From assembly GCA_944322745.1 (NCBI GenBank), contig CALUPV010000001.1, positions 124,001-188,000 on the forward strand: a stretch of 64,000 nucleotides of DNA, read 5' to 3'. Positions 46,774 to 56,335 of this stretch are shown here, piece after piece (positions within the stretch are counted from its first letter, which is position 1; each line of letters begins with the position of its first letter). Below the pieces are notes generated by a model that worked only from the letters and a program-made list of their open reading frames with translations, was not told the DNA's origin and did not search any database. Source of the stretch: Candidatus Gastranaerophilales bacterium (GTDB lineage: Bacteria > Cyanobacteriota > Vampirovibrionia > Gastranaerophilales > Gastranaerophilaceae). The translations under genes were made by a program, and so were the position numbers.

Positions 46774-49602
46774 ATGAATGACAAAATAATAATCAGAAAA
46801 GCTAATCAGCATAATTTAAGAAATGTAAGTTTAGAACTGCCAAAAAATGAACTTATAGTTTTTACGGGCATTTCGGGTTCAGGTAAAAGCTCATTAGCTT
46901 TTGACACTATTTTTGCAGAAGGTCAAAGAAGATATGTTGAAAGTCTTTCTAATTATGCAAGACAATTTTTAGGACAACTGGATAAACCCGATGTTGAAAG
47001 TATAGACGGATTATCCCCTGCTATTTCTATAGATCAAAAATCAACAAGCAATAATCCTCGTTCTACAGTAGGTACAGTTACAGAAATATATGATTATTTA
47101 AGATTGTTATTTGCAAGAATAGGAACCCCTCATTGTCCCGAATGCGGAAGTGAAATTGCACCTCAATCAATAGATGAAATTATAGATAAAATTTTTTCTT
47201 TACAAGAAGGAACAAAAATACAACTTATTGCACCTATTGTCCGTGGTAAAAAAGGTGAATTTGCGAATCTTATAGAAGAACTAAAACAAGAAGGTTTTAT
47301 AAGGGTCAGAATTGACGGTAAAATATATAATCTTGATGAAGATGAAATTGAACTAAACAAAACACAAAAACATACGATTGATGTAGTTGTTGACAGGCTG
47401 GTAATAAAAGAAAGTGCAAAATCAAGATTAACAGACAGCGCACAAATTGCTTTAGAAAAATCAAACGGACTTTTAATTGTTGATGTTATCGGCGATAAAG
47501 AGATGATTTTCTCAGAAAAACTTGCATGCCCGAATTGTAATTTAAGTTTTGAAGAACTGGCGCCAAGAATATTTAGTTTTAATAGTCCATATGGAGCCTG
47601 TCCTACTTGTTCAGGACTTGGGGCACATTTTGAAATGGATGAAAATCTGTTAATTCCGGATAGAACAAAATCACTATCACAAGGCGCAATATATCCTTGG
47701 GCAAAAACAGGGAACCAGTATTATCAGGATGTTTTATCTTCAGTAGCAGAACATTTCGGAATAGATATGAATATCCCGTTTAATGACTTACCTGAAGAAC
47801 ATCAAAAAATTATACTATACGGAAGTGGCAGAGAATGCGTAAAACTGCGTTTTAAAGAATTTGGCGGAACAAGATATGTAACGCAAAAACGCCCATTCTC
47901 AGGTGTAATCCCATACTTTATGAATAAATATAATGAATCAAATTCTGAAGAAGTAAGAGATTATATTCAGGAATATATGTCACAAATTCCTTGCAGTGAC
48001 TGTAAAGGAGCAAGATTAAAACCATTTTCTCTTGCAGTAACCATAATGGGGAAAAACATATACGATGTATGCTTAATGTCGATTAAAGATGCATATAAAT
48101 TTTTCTCAGATTTATATTTGGAATTAGATGACTACAAGCTGACAATAGCAAAACAAATCTTGGAAGAAATAAGAGCACGTCTTAAATTTATGCTTGATGT
48201 AGGACTAAGTTATTTGAATCTAGCAAGAATGGCAAGCACTCTATCAGGCGGAGAAGCACAAAGAATAAGACTAGCTACCCAAATAGGAAGTGGTCTGTCA
48301 GGCGTTTTATATGTACTTGATGAACCTTCAATAGGCTTACATCAATACAATAACGATATGTTAATAAAAACCCTTATAAGACTCCGTAATTTAGGCAACA
48401 CTTTAATTGTAGTTGAACACGACGAAGATACAATAAGAAATGCAGACCATATTGTAGATATTGGTGTTTATGCAGGAGTAAATGGCGGTAAAGTAATAGC
48501 ACAAGGCACATTAGATGATATTATTGCTTCAAAAAAATCTTTAACAGGTCAATACCTAAGCGGAGAAAGGGAAATTCCTATTCCTAATAAAAGAAGAGAA
48601 GGAAACGGTAAATATCTGGAAGTTATCAATGCTCACAAAAACAACCTGAAGCATATAAACGTAAAAATTCCGCTCGGAAAAGTTGTCGCATTAACAGGCG
48701 TTTCAGGCAGCGGAAAATCTACATTGATGAATGATTTAATCTATCAATATGCAATACATAAACTAAATAAAAATAAACCAAAACCGCAAGGAATAGATAA
48801 AATTGAAGGTTTTGAAAATATAGATAAAGTTATTTGTATTGACCAATCACCAATAGGAAGAACACCGCGTTCAAATCCTGCTACATATACAGATGTATTT
48901 ACCTACATAAGAGAACTATATGCTCAAACAACCGAAGCAAAAATGAGGGGTTATAAAGCAGGAAGATTCAGTTTTAATGTAAAAGGCGGACGTTGCGAAG
49001 CTTGTAAAGGCGACGGACTTACAAAAATTGAAATGAATTTTCTCTCTGATGTATATATAAAATGTAATGTTTGCAAAGGACAAAGATACAACAGAGAAAC
49101 ACTTGAAGTAAAATACAAAGGTAAAAATATATCAGAAGTCTTAGAAATGAGTATATCTGAAGCATTGGAATTTTTTGAAAATATTCCGAAAATAAAAACA
49201 AGACTACAAACATTGAATGATGTCGGTTTAGGATATATGAAGCTTGGGCAAAGTGCTACAACTCTATCAGGCGGCGAAGCCCAAAGAATAAAACTTGCCA
49301 GCGAACTAAATAAACGCTCCACAGGTAAAACTCTATACCTACTTGATGAACCGACAGTCGGACTTCATTGGTATGATTTAGATAAGCTTATTAAAATAAT
49401 AAATAAACTTGCAGATGCAGGAAATACAATACTAATAATAGAACACAATCTGGATTTAATAAAAACTGTTGATCATATTATAGATCTTGGGCCGCAAGGC
49501 GGAGATGAAGGCGGAATGATTATAGCTGAAGGCACTCCGGAAGAAATTGCAAAATGCAAAGAATCGTATACAGGAATCTATTTAAAAAAGATGCTCAAAT
49601 GA
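46774..49602 (+). CDS. uvrA: Excinuclease ABC subunit A
   Basis: Damage-recognition ATPase of nucleotide excision repair, 942 aa, full length. Walker A motifs are GISGSGKS near residues 31-38 and GVSGSGKS near 643-650. Zinc-binding Cys pairs include [24 protein letters not shown] and [11 protein letters not shown] signatures are [13 protein letters not shown] and [13 protein letters not shown]. It forms the UvrAB complex. Confidence 0.98.
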   Translation: MNDKIIIRKANQHNLRNVSLELPKNELIVFTGISGSGKSSLAFDTIFAEGQRRYVESLSNYARQFLGQLDKPDVESIDGLSPAISIDQKSTSNNPRSTVGTVTEIYDYLRLLFARIGTPHCPECGSEIAPQSIDEIIDKIFSLQEGTKIQLIAPIVRGKKGEFANLIEELKQEGFIRVRIDGKIYNLDEDEIELNKTQKHTIDVVVDRLVIKESAKSRLTDSAQIALEKSNGLLIVDVIGDKEMIFSEKLACPNCNLSFEELAPRIFSFNSPYGACPTCSGLGAHFEMDENLLIPDRTKSLSQGAIYPWAKTGNQYYQDVLSSVAEHFGIDMNIPFNDLPEEHQKIILYGSGRECVKLRFKEFGGTRYVTQKRPFSGVIPYFMNKYNESNSEEVRDYIQEYMSQIPCSDCKGARLKPFSLAVTIMGKNIYDVCLMSIKDAYKFFSDLYLELDDYKLTIAKQILEEIRARLKFMLDVGLSYLNLARMASTLSGGEAQRIRLATQIGSGLSGVLYVLDEPSIGLHQYNNDMLIKTLIRLRNLGNTLIVVEHDEDTIRNADHIVDIGVYAGVNGGKVIAQGTLDDIIASKKSLTGQYLSGEREIPIPNKRREGNGKYLEVINAHKNNLKHINVKIPLGKVVALTGVSGSGKSTLMNDLIYQYAIHKLNKNKPKPQGIDKIEGFENIDKVICIDQSPIGRTPRSNPATYTDVFTYIRELYAQTTEAKMRGYKAGRFSFNVKGGRCEACKGDGLTKIEMNFLSDVYIKCNVCKGQRYNRETLEVKYKGKNISEVLEMSISEALEFFENIPKIKTRLQTLNDVGLGYMKLGQSATTLSGGEAQRIKLASELNKRSTGKTLYLLDEPTVGLHWYDLDKLIKIINKLADAGNTILIIEHNLDLIKTVDHIIDLGPQGGDEGGMIIAEGTPEEIAKCKESYTGIYLKKMLK

Positions 49603-49603
49603 A

Positions 49604-49633
49604 GAAAGACAGGTTATATATAACCCGTCTTTC
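49604..49633. terminator. Hairpin between convergent uvrA and the small unknown gene
   Basis: GAAAGAC (49604-49610) pairs with GTCTTTC (49627-49633), and GGTTA pairs with TAACC inside. The stem is strong, but no T-run of length follows on either strand. It probably acts as a two-sided end of transcription. Confidence 0.55.
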
Positions 49634-49649
49634 ATATATAGTAATTATA

Positions 49650-50042
49650 CTATTTAGATTTTTTTAATATTTCTTCGATTTCTTCAACGGAAAAAGTCTT
49701 AACAGATCCTTTATCTATTTCTTTTTGAACAGCATCAGCAAGTATAGTTTTAATTTCCAATTCCTTTTCTTTCTTCTTGTCTATAGCTTTACCAATCAAA
49801 CCACCTGTTATTCTTCCAACAAGAGCTAAACCACCAACAACCGCAGCACAAACACCCACTGCAATAGCTTTAGCTTTCTTTACACTGGCTGAATCAGCAG
49901 ATTTTAAAGCATTTATTCCTGATTGAAAAATATCTTTCCCATTCTTTGCAATATAAGCACCACCAACACCAAAACCTGCAACCGTACCTATCTTTTTACC
50001 TTTTTGAGCAGATGTTGTTGAATTTACTCCAGATACATTCAT
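49650..50042 (-). CDS. Small Gly-rich membrane-associated protein, unknown
   Basis: A 130-aa protein: GTVAGFGVGGAYIA and VGVCAAVVGGLALVG are small-residue hydrophobic stretches, and the C-terminal 40 residues are charged helix (FSVEEIEEILKKSK). No signal peptide. The ATG at 50042 is preferred to 50105 because AAGGAG lies eight bases before it. No recognised family. Confidence 0.7.
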   Translation of the reverse strand: MNVSGVNSTTSAQKGKKIGTVAGFGVGGAYIAKNGKDIFQSGINALKSADSASVKKAKAIAVGVCAAVVGGLALVGRITGGLIGKAIDKKKEKELEIKTILADAVQKEIDKGSVKTFSVEEIEEILKKSK

Positions 50043-50135
50043 TATTTTGCTCCTTAAACTACTTTCATATTTCCTTGAAAACTTATCAACTTTCGAAATT
50101 GACATAAGGATGCATTATGTTAACTTTTATTAACT

Positions 50136-50167
50136 AAAAAAGAGGAAGTTTTAAAACTTCCTCTTTT
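50136..50167 (-). terminator. Rho-independent terminator of rpsA
   Basis: A perfect 30-base palindrome (50138-50167) with arms of AAAAGAGGAAGTTTT, followed on the minus strand by a run of T (50141-50136 read as A on plus). It lies 15 bases past the rpsA stop. Confidence 0.85.
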
Positions 50168-50181
50168 AAAATCTTGAAAAA

Positions 50182-51261
50182 TTACTTTTGAATATCTTTT
50201 ACACTCAAAGCAATTCTGTGTTCTTGAGGTGTAAACTTTTTAATTAATACTTCAACTTCATCTCCGACATTGTACAAGTTAAAAGGATTTGCATTAGCCG
50301 GTTCCATTTCGGAAGAAGGTAATAATGCTTCAACACCAGGATAAATATTAATAAAAGCTCCAAAAGAAGTTACTTTATTAACGGTTCCTTTTATTACTTG
50401 ACCTTCTTTGAACTCATTTTCAATAGATTCCCAAGGATTATCCCCCATTCTCTTTAAGCTTAAACTTATACGTTTCATATCCATATCTATTTTTAAAATT
50501 TTAACTTCTAATTCTTGTCCTAAAGAAATAACATCTGAAGGATGTTTAATTCTTTGCCAAGAAATTTCTGAGATTGGTAATAAACCGTCAACACCGTTTA
50601 TATCAATGAAACCACCGAAATCAGCAATTCTGACGACTTCACCTTTTACAACAGATCCAACTTCCAATTGAGAAATTATTTCATCAACAACTTGTTCTCT
50701 TTGTTCTGCAACTGCTTGTCTTTGAGATAAAATCAATTTATTTTTCTTTGCATCTGCTTCTAAAACTTTAACTTCAATATCTTGACCGATTAAACCATCA
50801 AAAGGAGCACCTGTTCTTAACTGAGAAGCAGGAACAAAACCTCTTAAATCAGATACTTCAACTATTACACCACCCCTAACAATAAGAACAACTTTTGCAA
50901 GAATAGTTTCATTATTGTATTTAGCATTTTGAAGTTCCTGCCAAGCTTTTGCACAAGATAATTTCTTCAATGAAAGAATTATTCTATCATTTTCATCATC
51001 GCCTTCTTCTTTTAAAATATAGAATTCTTTTACATCATTAATAGCTAAATATTCAGAATAGTTTCTATCGTCAACCTGATTATTTGTAACTTCTCTATTT
51101 GGTAAAAAAGCTTCAGTTTTAGCACCAATATCTACTAAAAAGCCATCATTTTCCTGTTTAATTACTATACCTTTTACTACATCAGCTACTGAAAATTTAT
51201 AATTGTAGCTTTCTTCCAATAATCTGACGAATTCGTCTTTTTGATCAATTGTGTTTGTCAT
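50182..51261 (-). CDS. rpsA: 30S ribosomal protein S1 (four S1 domains)
   Basis: A 359-aa RNA-binding protein with four S1 motifs, at about 23-95, 112-180, 197-267 and 280-355. Each shows the G-x-V-x3-GGF/V-hydrophobic pattern, for example FGGFIDINGVDGLLPISE and FGAFINIYPGVEALLPSSE. It recruits mRNA to the 30S subunit. It lies 16 bases after ispH, echoing the ispH-rpsA fusions known in Clostridia. Confidence 0.95.
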   Translation of the reverse strand: MTNTIDQKDEFVRLLEESYNYKFSVADVVKGIVIKQENDGFLVDIGAKTEAFLPNREVTNNQVDDRNYSEYLAINDVKEFYILKEEGDDENDRIILSLKKLSCAKAWQELQNAKYNNETILAKVVLIVRGGVIVEVSDLRGFVPASQLRTGAPFDGLIGQDIEVKVLEADAKKNKLILSQRQAVAEQREQVVDEIISQLEVGSVVKGEVVRIADFGGFIDINGVDGLLPISEISWQRIKHPSDVISLGQELEVKILKIDMDMKRISLSLKRMGDNPWESIENEFKEGQVIKGTVNKVTSFGAFINIYPGVEALLPSSEMEPANANPFNLYNVGDEVEVLIKKFTPQEHRIALSVKDIQK

Positions 51262-51277
51262 TTTCTTTTATCCTTTC

Positions 51278-52144
51278 CTATATTTCATTTAATTTATTAA
51301 TTACGCTTTTTATTATATTTTCTGGAGTAGAAGCACCTGCTGTTACTCCTATATTTTCTGATTTTTCTATTATTGACTTATAATTATCCAAATCTTCTTG
51401 CGTTTCTATATGAATAGTGTTTGTAATTTCGTTTAAAATTTCTGCTAAATGAGTTGTATTTGCACTATTTTTCCCTCCAACAACAATCATTAAATCTGAG
51501 ATTTTGGCAAGTTCTCTTGCTTCTTGCTGACGTTTTGCTGTTGATTGACATATAGTATTAAATACTTTAAGTTCACTTGCAATTGGTATCAAATAATTTA
51601 CAACCGATTGCAAAAATTCAAGTTTCTGTGTTGTCTGAATTACAACACCTATTTTTTTTATTGATTTAATCTTTGCAGATAACTCTTCCAAAGACGCCAT
51701 ATCAGGTATAACAAAAACATTTTCAGAAAACATATCTGCATTTGCTTTAATTGCAACAACTTCAGGATGTTCAGGCTTTCCCAATATCAAAACAAGAAAA
51801 CCTTCTTGCGCCAACTGGATAGCTTTTTGCTGAACTTTTTTTACATCTAAACAAGTCAAATCAACAACTTCAAAACCTTTTTCTTCTACTTCTTTGATTT
51901 TTTGAGGTGCCATTCCATGACTCCTTACAATACATATTCCGCTCTCATTTTCAGGCAACTCATCAACTGTCATTATGCCTAATTCTTCAAGTTCTTTTAT
52001 AACATGCGAATTATGTATGAGTTCACCAAGTACCCACACTTTCTTAGATGCATTTTCTATCTTGACTTTTTTAGTTGTTTCGACCGCTCTTTTTACTCCG
52101 TAACAAAAACCTGCACATTGAGCTAATCTTATATTTTTTTTCAG
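51278..52144 (-). CDS. ispH: 4-hydroxy-3-methylbut-2-enyl diphosphate reductase, CTG start proposed
   Basis: Last step of the MEP pathway, giving IPP and DMAPP; 288 aa. From the CTG at 52144 the protein would begin MKKNIRLAQCAGFCYGV, with the first cluster Cys in GFCYGV. The other cluster Cys lie in LTCLDV and TICQST, and HNSHV and KPEHPE hold the substrate His/Glu. The first ordinary start is a GTG at 52039, which would delete GFCYGV and inactivate the enzyme. Between the in-frame TAG at 52171-52169 and that GTG there is no ATG, GTG or TTG. A GGAAG lies nine bases before the CTG. A sequence error or ATA start are alternatives. Confidence 0.9.
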   Translation of the reverse strand: MKKNIRLAQCAGFCYGVKRAVETTKKVKIENASKKVWVLGELIHNSHVIKELEELGIMTVDELPENESGICIVRSHGMAPQKIKEVEEKGFEVVDLTCLDVKKVQQKAIQLAQEGFLVLILGKPEHPEVVAIKANADMFSENVFVIPDMASLEELSAKIKSIKKIGVVIQTTQKLEFLQSVVNYLIPIASELKVFNTICQSTAKRQQEARELAKISDLMIVVGGKNSANTTHLAEILNEITNTIHIETQEDLDNYKSIIEKSENIGVTAGASTPENIIKSVINKLNEI

Positions 52145-52171
52145 TGTTCTAAACTTCCATTCGTTGAACTA

Positions 52172-52189
52172 GTGAAAATATATTTTCAC
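52172..52189. repeat. Perfect 18-base palindrome upstream of ispH
   Basis: GTGAAAATA meets TATTTTCAC with no spacer. It lies 28 bases before the ispH start, in the divergent region between ispH and the HExxH gene. It could be a regulator-binding site. Confidence 0.5.
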
Positions 52190-52320
52190 AGTATCTTTCT
52201 TATAACACAAAAGAAAATCTCATTCAAGCACTCTTCTTTGTTAAAATTTCTTAATTTTATCTCTTATTTGGCAATTATATAAGTTCCTTTGTTTTAAAGA
52301 GCTTAAAGAAAGGGAATAGT

Positions 52321-53832
52321 ATGGAATTATATTCTATCAATAATAGCAGTAGAGTTCTAAAATCTACAGTAGCTTCAACTACTGCTTCAACAACTGCCTC
52401 AACAACAGCTTCTACTACTGCTATGGCATATGATTATCTTCTAAGTCCAATAATAAAAGGCTTCAACAACCCAAATTCATATATACCAATTCCAAATTAT
52501 CAAATTCCACAATTATACCAGCGAAAACAAAAACCTATTGAGATAGATAGAGATGAACTAAACAAAAAAGTAATCAACATTTTTGATGACCTATGCAAAA
52601 AAAACAGTATTCAGAATGATATTAAACCAACCTTAGAAATTGTGTATGAAAATGAAACATATAATTATTATCCAGATGGAACACAGGAAGTTTCTATAAA
52701 TAATACAGAAGAAGATACTACCCATTATAATTTGGGTGAATATGATTCAGATAAACATATAATTAGATTTTATGCAAATAGTTATATAAACAGAACTTGT
52801 GATAATATCGGGCAAGTAATAGCTCATGAACTATATCATTCTAAAGAAGCAATAGATAGAAATAGTATTCCACAAGAAGATAGAGATAAACTAGTAAAAG
52901 AAACCTTAATTGAAAATATAAAACAACACGAAGCTCCAACTATTATAATGTCTTATGACGGAATTTCATACAAGACAATGACATCACCTATCTTTGATGC
53001 TAAAACGGCACAAGATTTTGCAATCTTTGCCGAACAAAATTTATTTAGTGATGATACTCAGACTCTAAACAAATTAATGGAATACTATGATTTGAAATAT
53101 AACTCTACTAAAAATAAGAATACAAATAGACTCAGAGAATTAGAAGCTGAACTATATCCTATTTTGCAAGAACTACAAATTATAAAAAGCAACAACAAAA
53201 GTTATAAATCACAAAACCATTCACTATTCCGTTTTAGAAAAAATGATATAGAAAAGGATAAAGAACTTTTAGCATATTCAATATCAATTGCATCAAAATA
53301 CCATTTATTTAGAAAAAAAGAAATTGGTAAAAATCTTCCTTTAAATAAAAATTACGACAGAAATAAAATAAAAAGTTCTATAAAAGCAAATATTGACTCT
53401 GTAGAAGGGAACGCTGTTCTTGAAACATATAGAAATAATAAACAGAAAAATAAGAATTTCCGTTCCTACCTTCCTTCCGATGAGTATTACCAATATTTTT
53501 ATAGTAAAGAAGAATATGAAGCAAGGAAAGAAACTTACAATATAGAAATTGCCAATATTTCTCATAATATGGCCGGCAAGAATAAACTTGCCCAATTAAA
53601 ACAAAAATATAGAATTAAACAAATTAAAAGAGAAGCAAAACTTGATGATTATAATTACCAATTATATAATCTTACAAACGAACAACGAAATAATCCGAAT
53701 GATAAAAAAATAAAACTCAAAATTTTAACATTAAAAATCAAAGCAATTACATCAGAAAATCCTTTTATTTGCTTATTACTTGTTAACTCTTTAATTTCAA
53801 GTGCTATATCAATTAAAAAACTTATAAAATAA
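52321..53832 (+). CDS. Predicted HExxH zinc metalloprotease with ASTT repeat
   Basis: A 503-aa protein with no recognised family beyond the motif. Residues 18-33 are four ASTT units. The zinc-site helix VIAHELYHSKEA has H169-E170-L-Y-H173, in a region framed by GEYDSDKHIIRFYANSY; the third ligand cannot be assigned. The C-terminal half is very Lys/Asn/Tyr-rich and highly charged. A final hydrophobic stretch (FICLLLVNSLISSAISI) may insert in a membrane. The N-terminus MELYSIN resembles MKILAIN and MKINAIE of other genes here. AAAGGGAA precedes the ATG. No Sec signal. Confidence 0.75.
   Translation: MELYSINNSSRVLKSTVASTTASTTASTTASTTAMAYDYLLSPIIKGFNNPNSYIPIPNYQIPQLYQRKQKPIEIDRDELNKKVINIFDDLCKKNSIQNDIKPTLEIVYENETYNYYPDGTQEVSINNTEEDTTHYNLGEYDSDKHIIRFYANSYINRTCDNIGQVIAHELYHSKEAIDRNSIPQEDRDKLVKETLIENIKQHEAPTIIMSYDGISYKTMTSPIFDAKTAQDFAIFAEQNLFSDDTQTLNKLMEYYDLKYNSTKNKNTNRLRELEAELYPILQELQIIKSNNKSYKSQNHSLFRFRKNDIEKDKELLAYSISIASKYHLFRKKEIGKNLPLNKNYDRNKIKSSIKANIDSVEGNAVLETYRNNKQKNKNFRSYLPSDEYYQYFYSKEEYEARKETYNIEIANISHNMAGKNKLAQLKQKYRIKQIKREAKLDDYNYQLYNLTNEQRNNPNDKKIKLKILTLKIKAITSENPFICLLLVNSLISSAISIKKLIK
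52372..52419 (+). repeat. Four 12-base tandem repeats (ASTT units)
   Basis: Four imperfect copies of GCTTCAACTACT in frame inside the metalloprotease-like gene, at residues 18-33. Synonymous third-base differences exist between copies. Confidence 0.8.
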
Positions 53833-53844
53833 ATTTAAAATAGT

Positions 53845-55305
53845 CTATACAAACCGTAAAACATTTGTATTAAGTTCAGATTTTCTCATTGGAAGTTCAA
53901 TTACAAACTCATTATGATTTCCATAAGCATTTAGAGATATTCTGCCATTGTGCGCTTCAATAACTTTTTTACAAAAATATAGACCCAATCCAATTCTACT
54001 GATTCCATTACCGGCTACATATTTTTCAAATATACGTTTTCTCATACTTTCAGGAATTGGCTCGCTGGTGTTTTTAATTTTTATTGAAATAGTCTCATCT
54101 TCTTGAACAAACGAAATAATTATCTTTGTATTTTTATATGCATAATTTATTCCGTTATTTAATATATTTGAAATTACTCTTCTAATTTGACTTTCATCTG
54201 CATTAACAATAGATTTGTCTGATTCTTTTCTATATTCTATGAATATATTTTTTTCTTGAGCCAAATATTGTGCCTCTTCTATACATATATGTATTAAATC
54301 ATCTATGTCAAAATCAACTTTATTAAGCTGAACAATTCCATTTTCATATTTATATGTAGATAAAATTGAATATATCATATCTTTCATAAAAGAAGCTGAT
54401 TCATCTATCATATCTAAAATTTCTTTTTGCTTTTCTGAAACTGTTCCGAATTTTCCTTTTGATAGTAATTGCAAACTACTAATTTGTGCTTGCAAAAGAT
54501 TTTTTAAATCATGTGTAATTGTCGCAAGAAAAAGTTCTTTTTGGACTTCTAACTTTTTTGCTTCATCTATATTCTGTACAAGAATCAATATACCACTTAT
54601 TCCTTTTTTTTCATCATATACAGGAGATTTATATATCTTATACCAATATTCTGTTCCTTCTATTGATTTTAATATTCTTTCTTTTATTAATACTTTTTTA
54701 TTTTTTATAACATACCTATCTTCTTCTGCTATTATATCTGCAGAATTTTTCATATCTATTTTTATATTACATGCATAATAATCAATACCATATTGAAAAA
54801 ATTCTTTTGAGTATTTTGTTCCGACAATATAATTATTATGCAAATCTTTAATATAAGCTAGAATCGGAATATTTTCCAAAAAAGAATTCACAAGCTGAAA
54901 TTTTTCAATTAGCTTATTTTTTGCTTCTTCATCTTTATCAAAATCCTTTGAAACTGATAAAATACCATTTAAAACCCCATCTTTCAAAATAGGATAAGAT
55001 GTTGTTTTAACTATCTTTGAACAAAAATCTTTTTCCACTTCAAATTCAAAAGTTTTAGAATCCATTGTTTGCTTTATTATTTCACAATTTCCATTAATTA
55101 TTTTTGAATTTTTATCATCAAAAATTTCATTAATTTGTTTATCTACAACATTTACTTTATCTTTTAACCCCAATAAACGCAGAAATGCTTTATTACAAAA
55201 AACATATTTCATATTTATATCTTTTACAGTAACTATATCTTCACAGTTGTCTATAATCAAATCTCTCAGAGGATTTAAAGAAAATAAATTTGCTATACTT
55301 TGCAT
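53845..55305 (-). CDS. PAS-domain sensor histidine kinase
   Basis: A 486-aa protein with at least two PAS-like domains in the N-terminal half (VTVKDINMKYVFCNKAFLRL and ILAYIKDLHNNYIVG). The kinase core follows: H-box ATITHDLKNLLQAQ, N-box ISNILNNGINYA, G-box GISRIGLGLYFCKKV. There are no clear membrane helices, so it is likely cytoplasmic. No response regulator is adjacent. The ATG at 55305 is preferred to a GTG at 55332 because AGGAAAG precedes it. Confidence 0.9.
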   Translation of the reverse strand: MQSIANLFSLNPLRDLIIDNCEDIVTVKDINMKYVFCNKAFLRLLGLKDKVNVVDKQINEIFDDKNSKIINGNCEIIKQTMDSKTFEFEVEKDFCSKIVKTTSYPILKDGVLNGILSVSKDFDKDEEAKNKLIEKFQLVNSFLENIPILAYIKDLHNNYIVGTKYSKEFFQYGIDYYACNIKIDMKNSADIIAEEDRYVIKNKKVLIKERILKSIEGTEYWYKIYKSPVYDEKKGISGILILVQNIDEAKKLEVQKELFLATITHDLKNLLQAQISSLQLLSKGKFGTVSEKQKEILDMIDESASFMKDMIYSILSTYKYENGIVQLNKVDFDIDDLIHICIEEAQYLAQEKNIFIEYRKESDKSIVNADESQIRRVISNILNNGINYAYKNTKIIISFVQEDETISIKIKNTSEPIPESMRKRIFEKYVAGNGISRIGLGLYFCKKVIEAHNGRISLNAYGNHNEFVIELPMRKSELNTNVLRFV

Positions 55306-55372
55306 ATCTTTCCTACTTATTCGGCTAGTCACAAATCATAACAAGTATAATTAGAAATATGATTATAATATA

Positions 55373-55398
55373 TTACCCACTCGGGTATATTTTTTTAT
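55373..55398 (+). terminator. Weak hairpin plus T-run upstream of the ART-like gene
   Basis: TACCC (55374-55378) pairs with GGGTA (55383-55387) around ACTC, then a run of seven T. The stem is short. It may be a leader attenuator for the next gene. Confidence 0.35.
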
Positions 55399-55461
55399 TA
55401 AATATTAAATACTGACAACTTTTTGTTTTTTCGTATTTTAAATAAACAAAAAGGATTAATT

Positions 55462-56289
55462 ATGAAAATTTTGGCAATCAACTCTTTTTCATATCAAAAA
55501 ACGAAAAAACAGCAAAAAGCATTAAACATAAATACCGGCAAGAAAAACCAATCAACTCAACAATATTATAATTTTTCTTATAGACCAACTTTTGGTAAAA
55601 GAGTTTTGGAAGACTTTAATGTAGAAAAATTACCGAATATAAGTCTCTCACAAGAATTTTCAAGTTCTGAACTTATTCCGCCTAAAGGGGGTATTTGTTT
55701 AACAAGCATACTAGGACTGACTTCTTATTTGGCAGAACGAATAAGATACTATGAAAAGCATGGTGAATTAATACCTTATATGAGAAATGAAATACTAGAA
55801 GAATGTAAACATAAAGAATTAAACGAAGAAGAGACAAAACAAAGATTAGAAAATGCAAAAATAGATTTTGAAAACGAAGTTCAAAGGCAAAAAGAAGATG
55901 CTATAGCATCTATTAATTCACTATCTCCAACAGAAAAACCCCATACGGTATATAGAGTAATTTCCGCTGGGTGGACACAAGATAGTAATGACTATTTTGA
56001 AATGATGAAAAATCTGAAAAAGGGACAAGATGTTATTCTTAATTCTACTCCAATATATGTTAGTACTTCTGCAAAGAAAACAATTGGAAATTATGGAGGT
56101 AAAAGAGACTATATATTATTCAGAATAAATTTACCAAAAGGTTCAAAATTACTAAGATTTCCATCCTCTGACGGTATAGAACAATGTATTATGAAGCCTG
56201 ACGCAAAATTCCGTGTAGTAGATAATGAAGAATATAATAATAATTTCCATTATATTACTTTAGACTATCTTCCTACCGAAGAAGGTTAA
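55462..56289 (+). CDS. ADP-ribosyltransferase-like protein with altered catalytic Glu
   Basis: A 275-aa protein. The C-terminal 120 residues show an R-S-E-type ART pattern: R165 in VYRVIS, S201-T-S in YVSTSA, and the final strand E240-Q-C242-IMKPDAKFRVV. In active enzymes the last acid is Glu before an I/V-L-x-P strand; here that position is Cys242. The N-terminus MKILAIN and the RPTFGK segment resemble other unknown proteins in the window. No Sec signal. AAGGA precedes the ATG at 55462; an ORF start at 55423 has none. Activity is uncertain; it may be a degenerate or modified ART. Confidence 0.65.
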   Translation: MKILAINSFSYQKTKKQQKALNINTGKKNQSTQQYYNFSYRPTFGKRVLEDFNVEKLPNISLSQEFSSSELIPPKGGICLTSILGLTSYLAERIRYYEKHGELIPYMRNEILEECKHKELNEEETKQRLENAKIDFENEVQRQKEDAIASINSLSPTEKPHTVYRVISAGWTQDSNDYFEMMKNLKKGQDVILNSTPIYVSTSAKKTIGNYGGKRDYILFRINLPKGSKLLRFPSSDGIEQCIMKPDAKFRVVDNEEYNNNFHYITLDYLPTEEG

Positions 56290-56335
56290 AGATAATTACT
56301 AAACTATTATTAAAATCAAACAAACTGAATTATAC

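Noticed and set aside
52158-52160. ATG upstream of ispH on the minus strand
   Set aside because: Its frame reads ATG-GAA-GTT-TAG and stops at once; it is not in frame with ispH, and a one-base shift does not rescue it.
55319-55330. Short match TCGGCTAGT shared with the candidate small RNA at 21411
   Set aside because: Nine bases shared once in 64 kb is within chance; no wider similarity around it.
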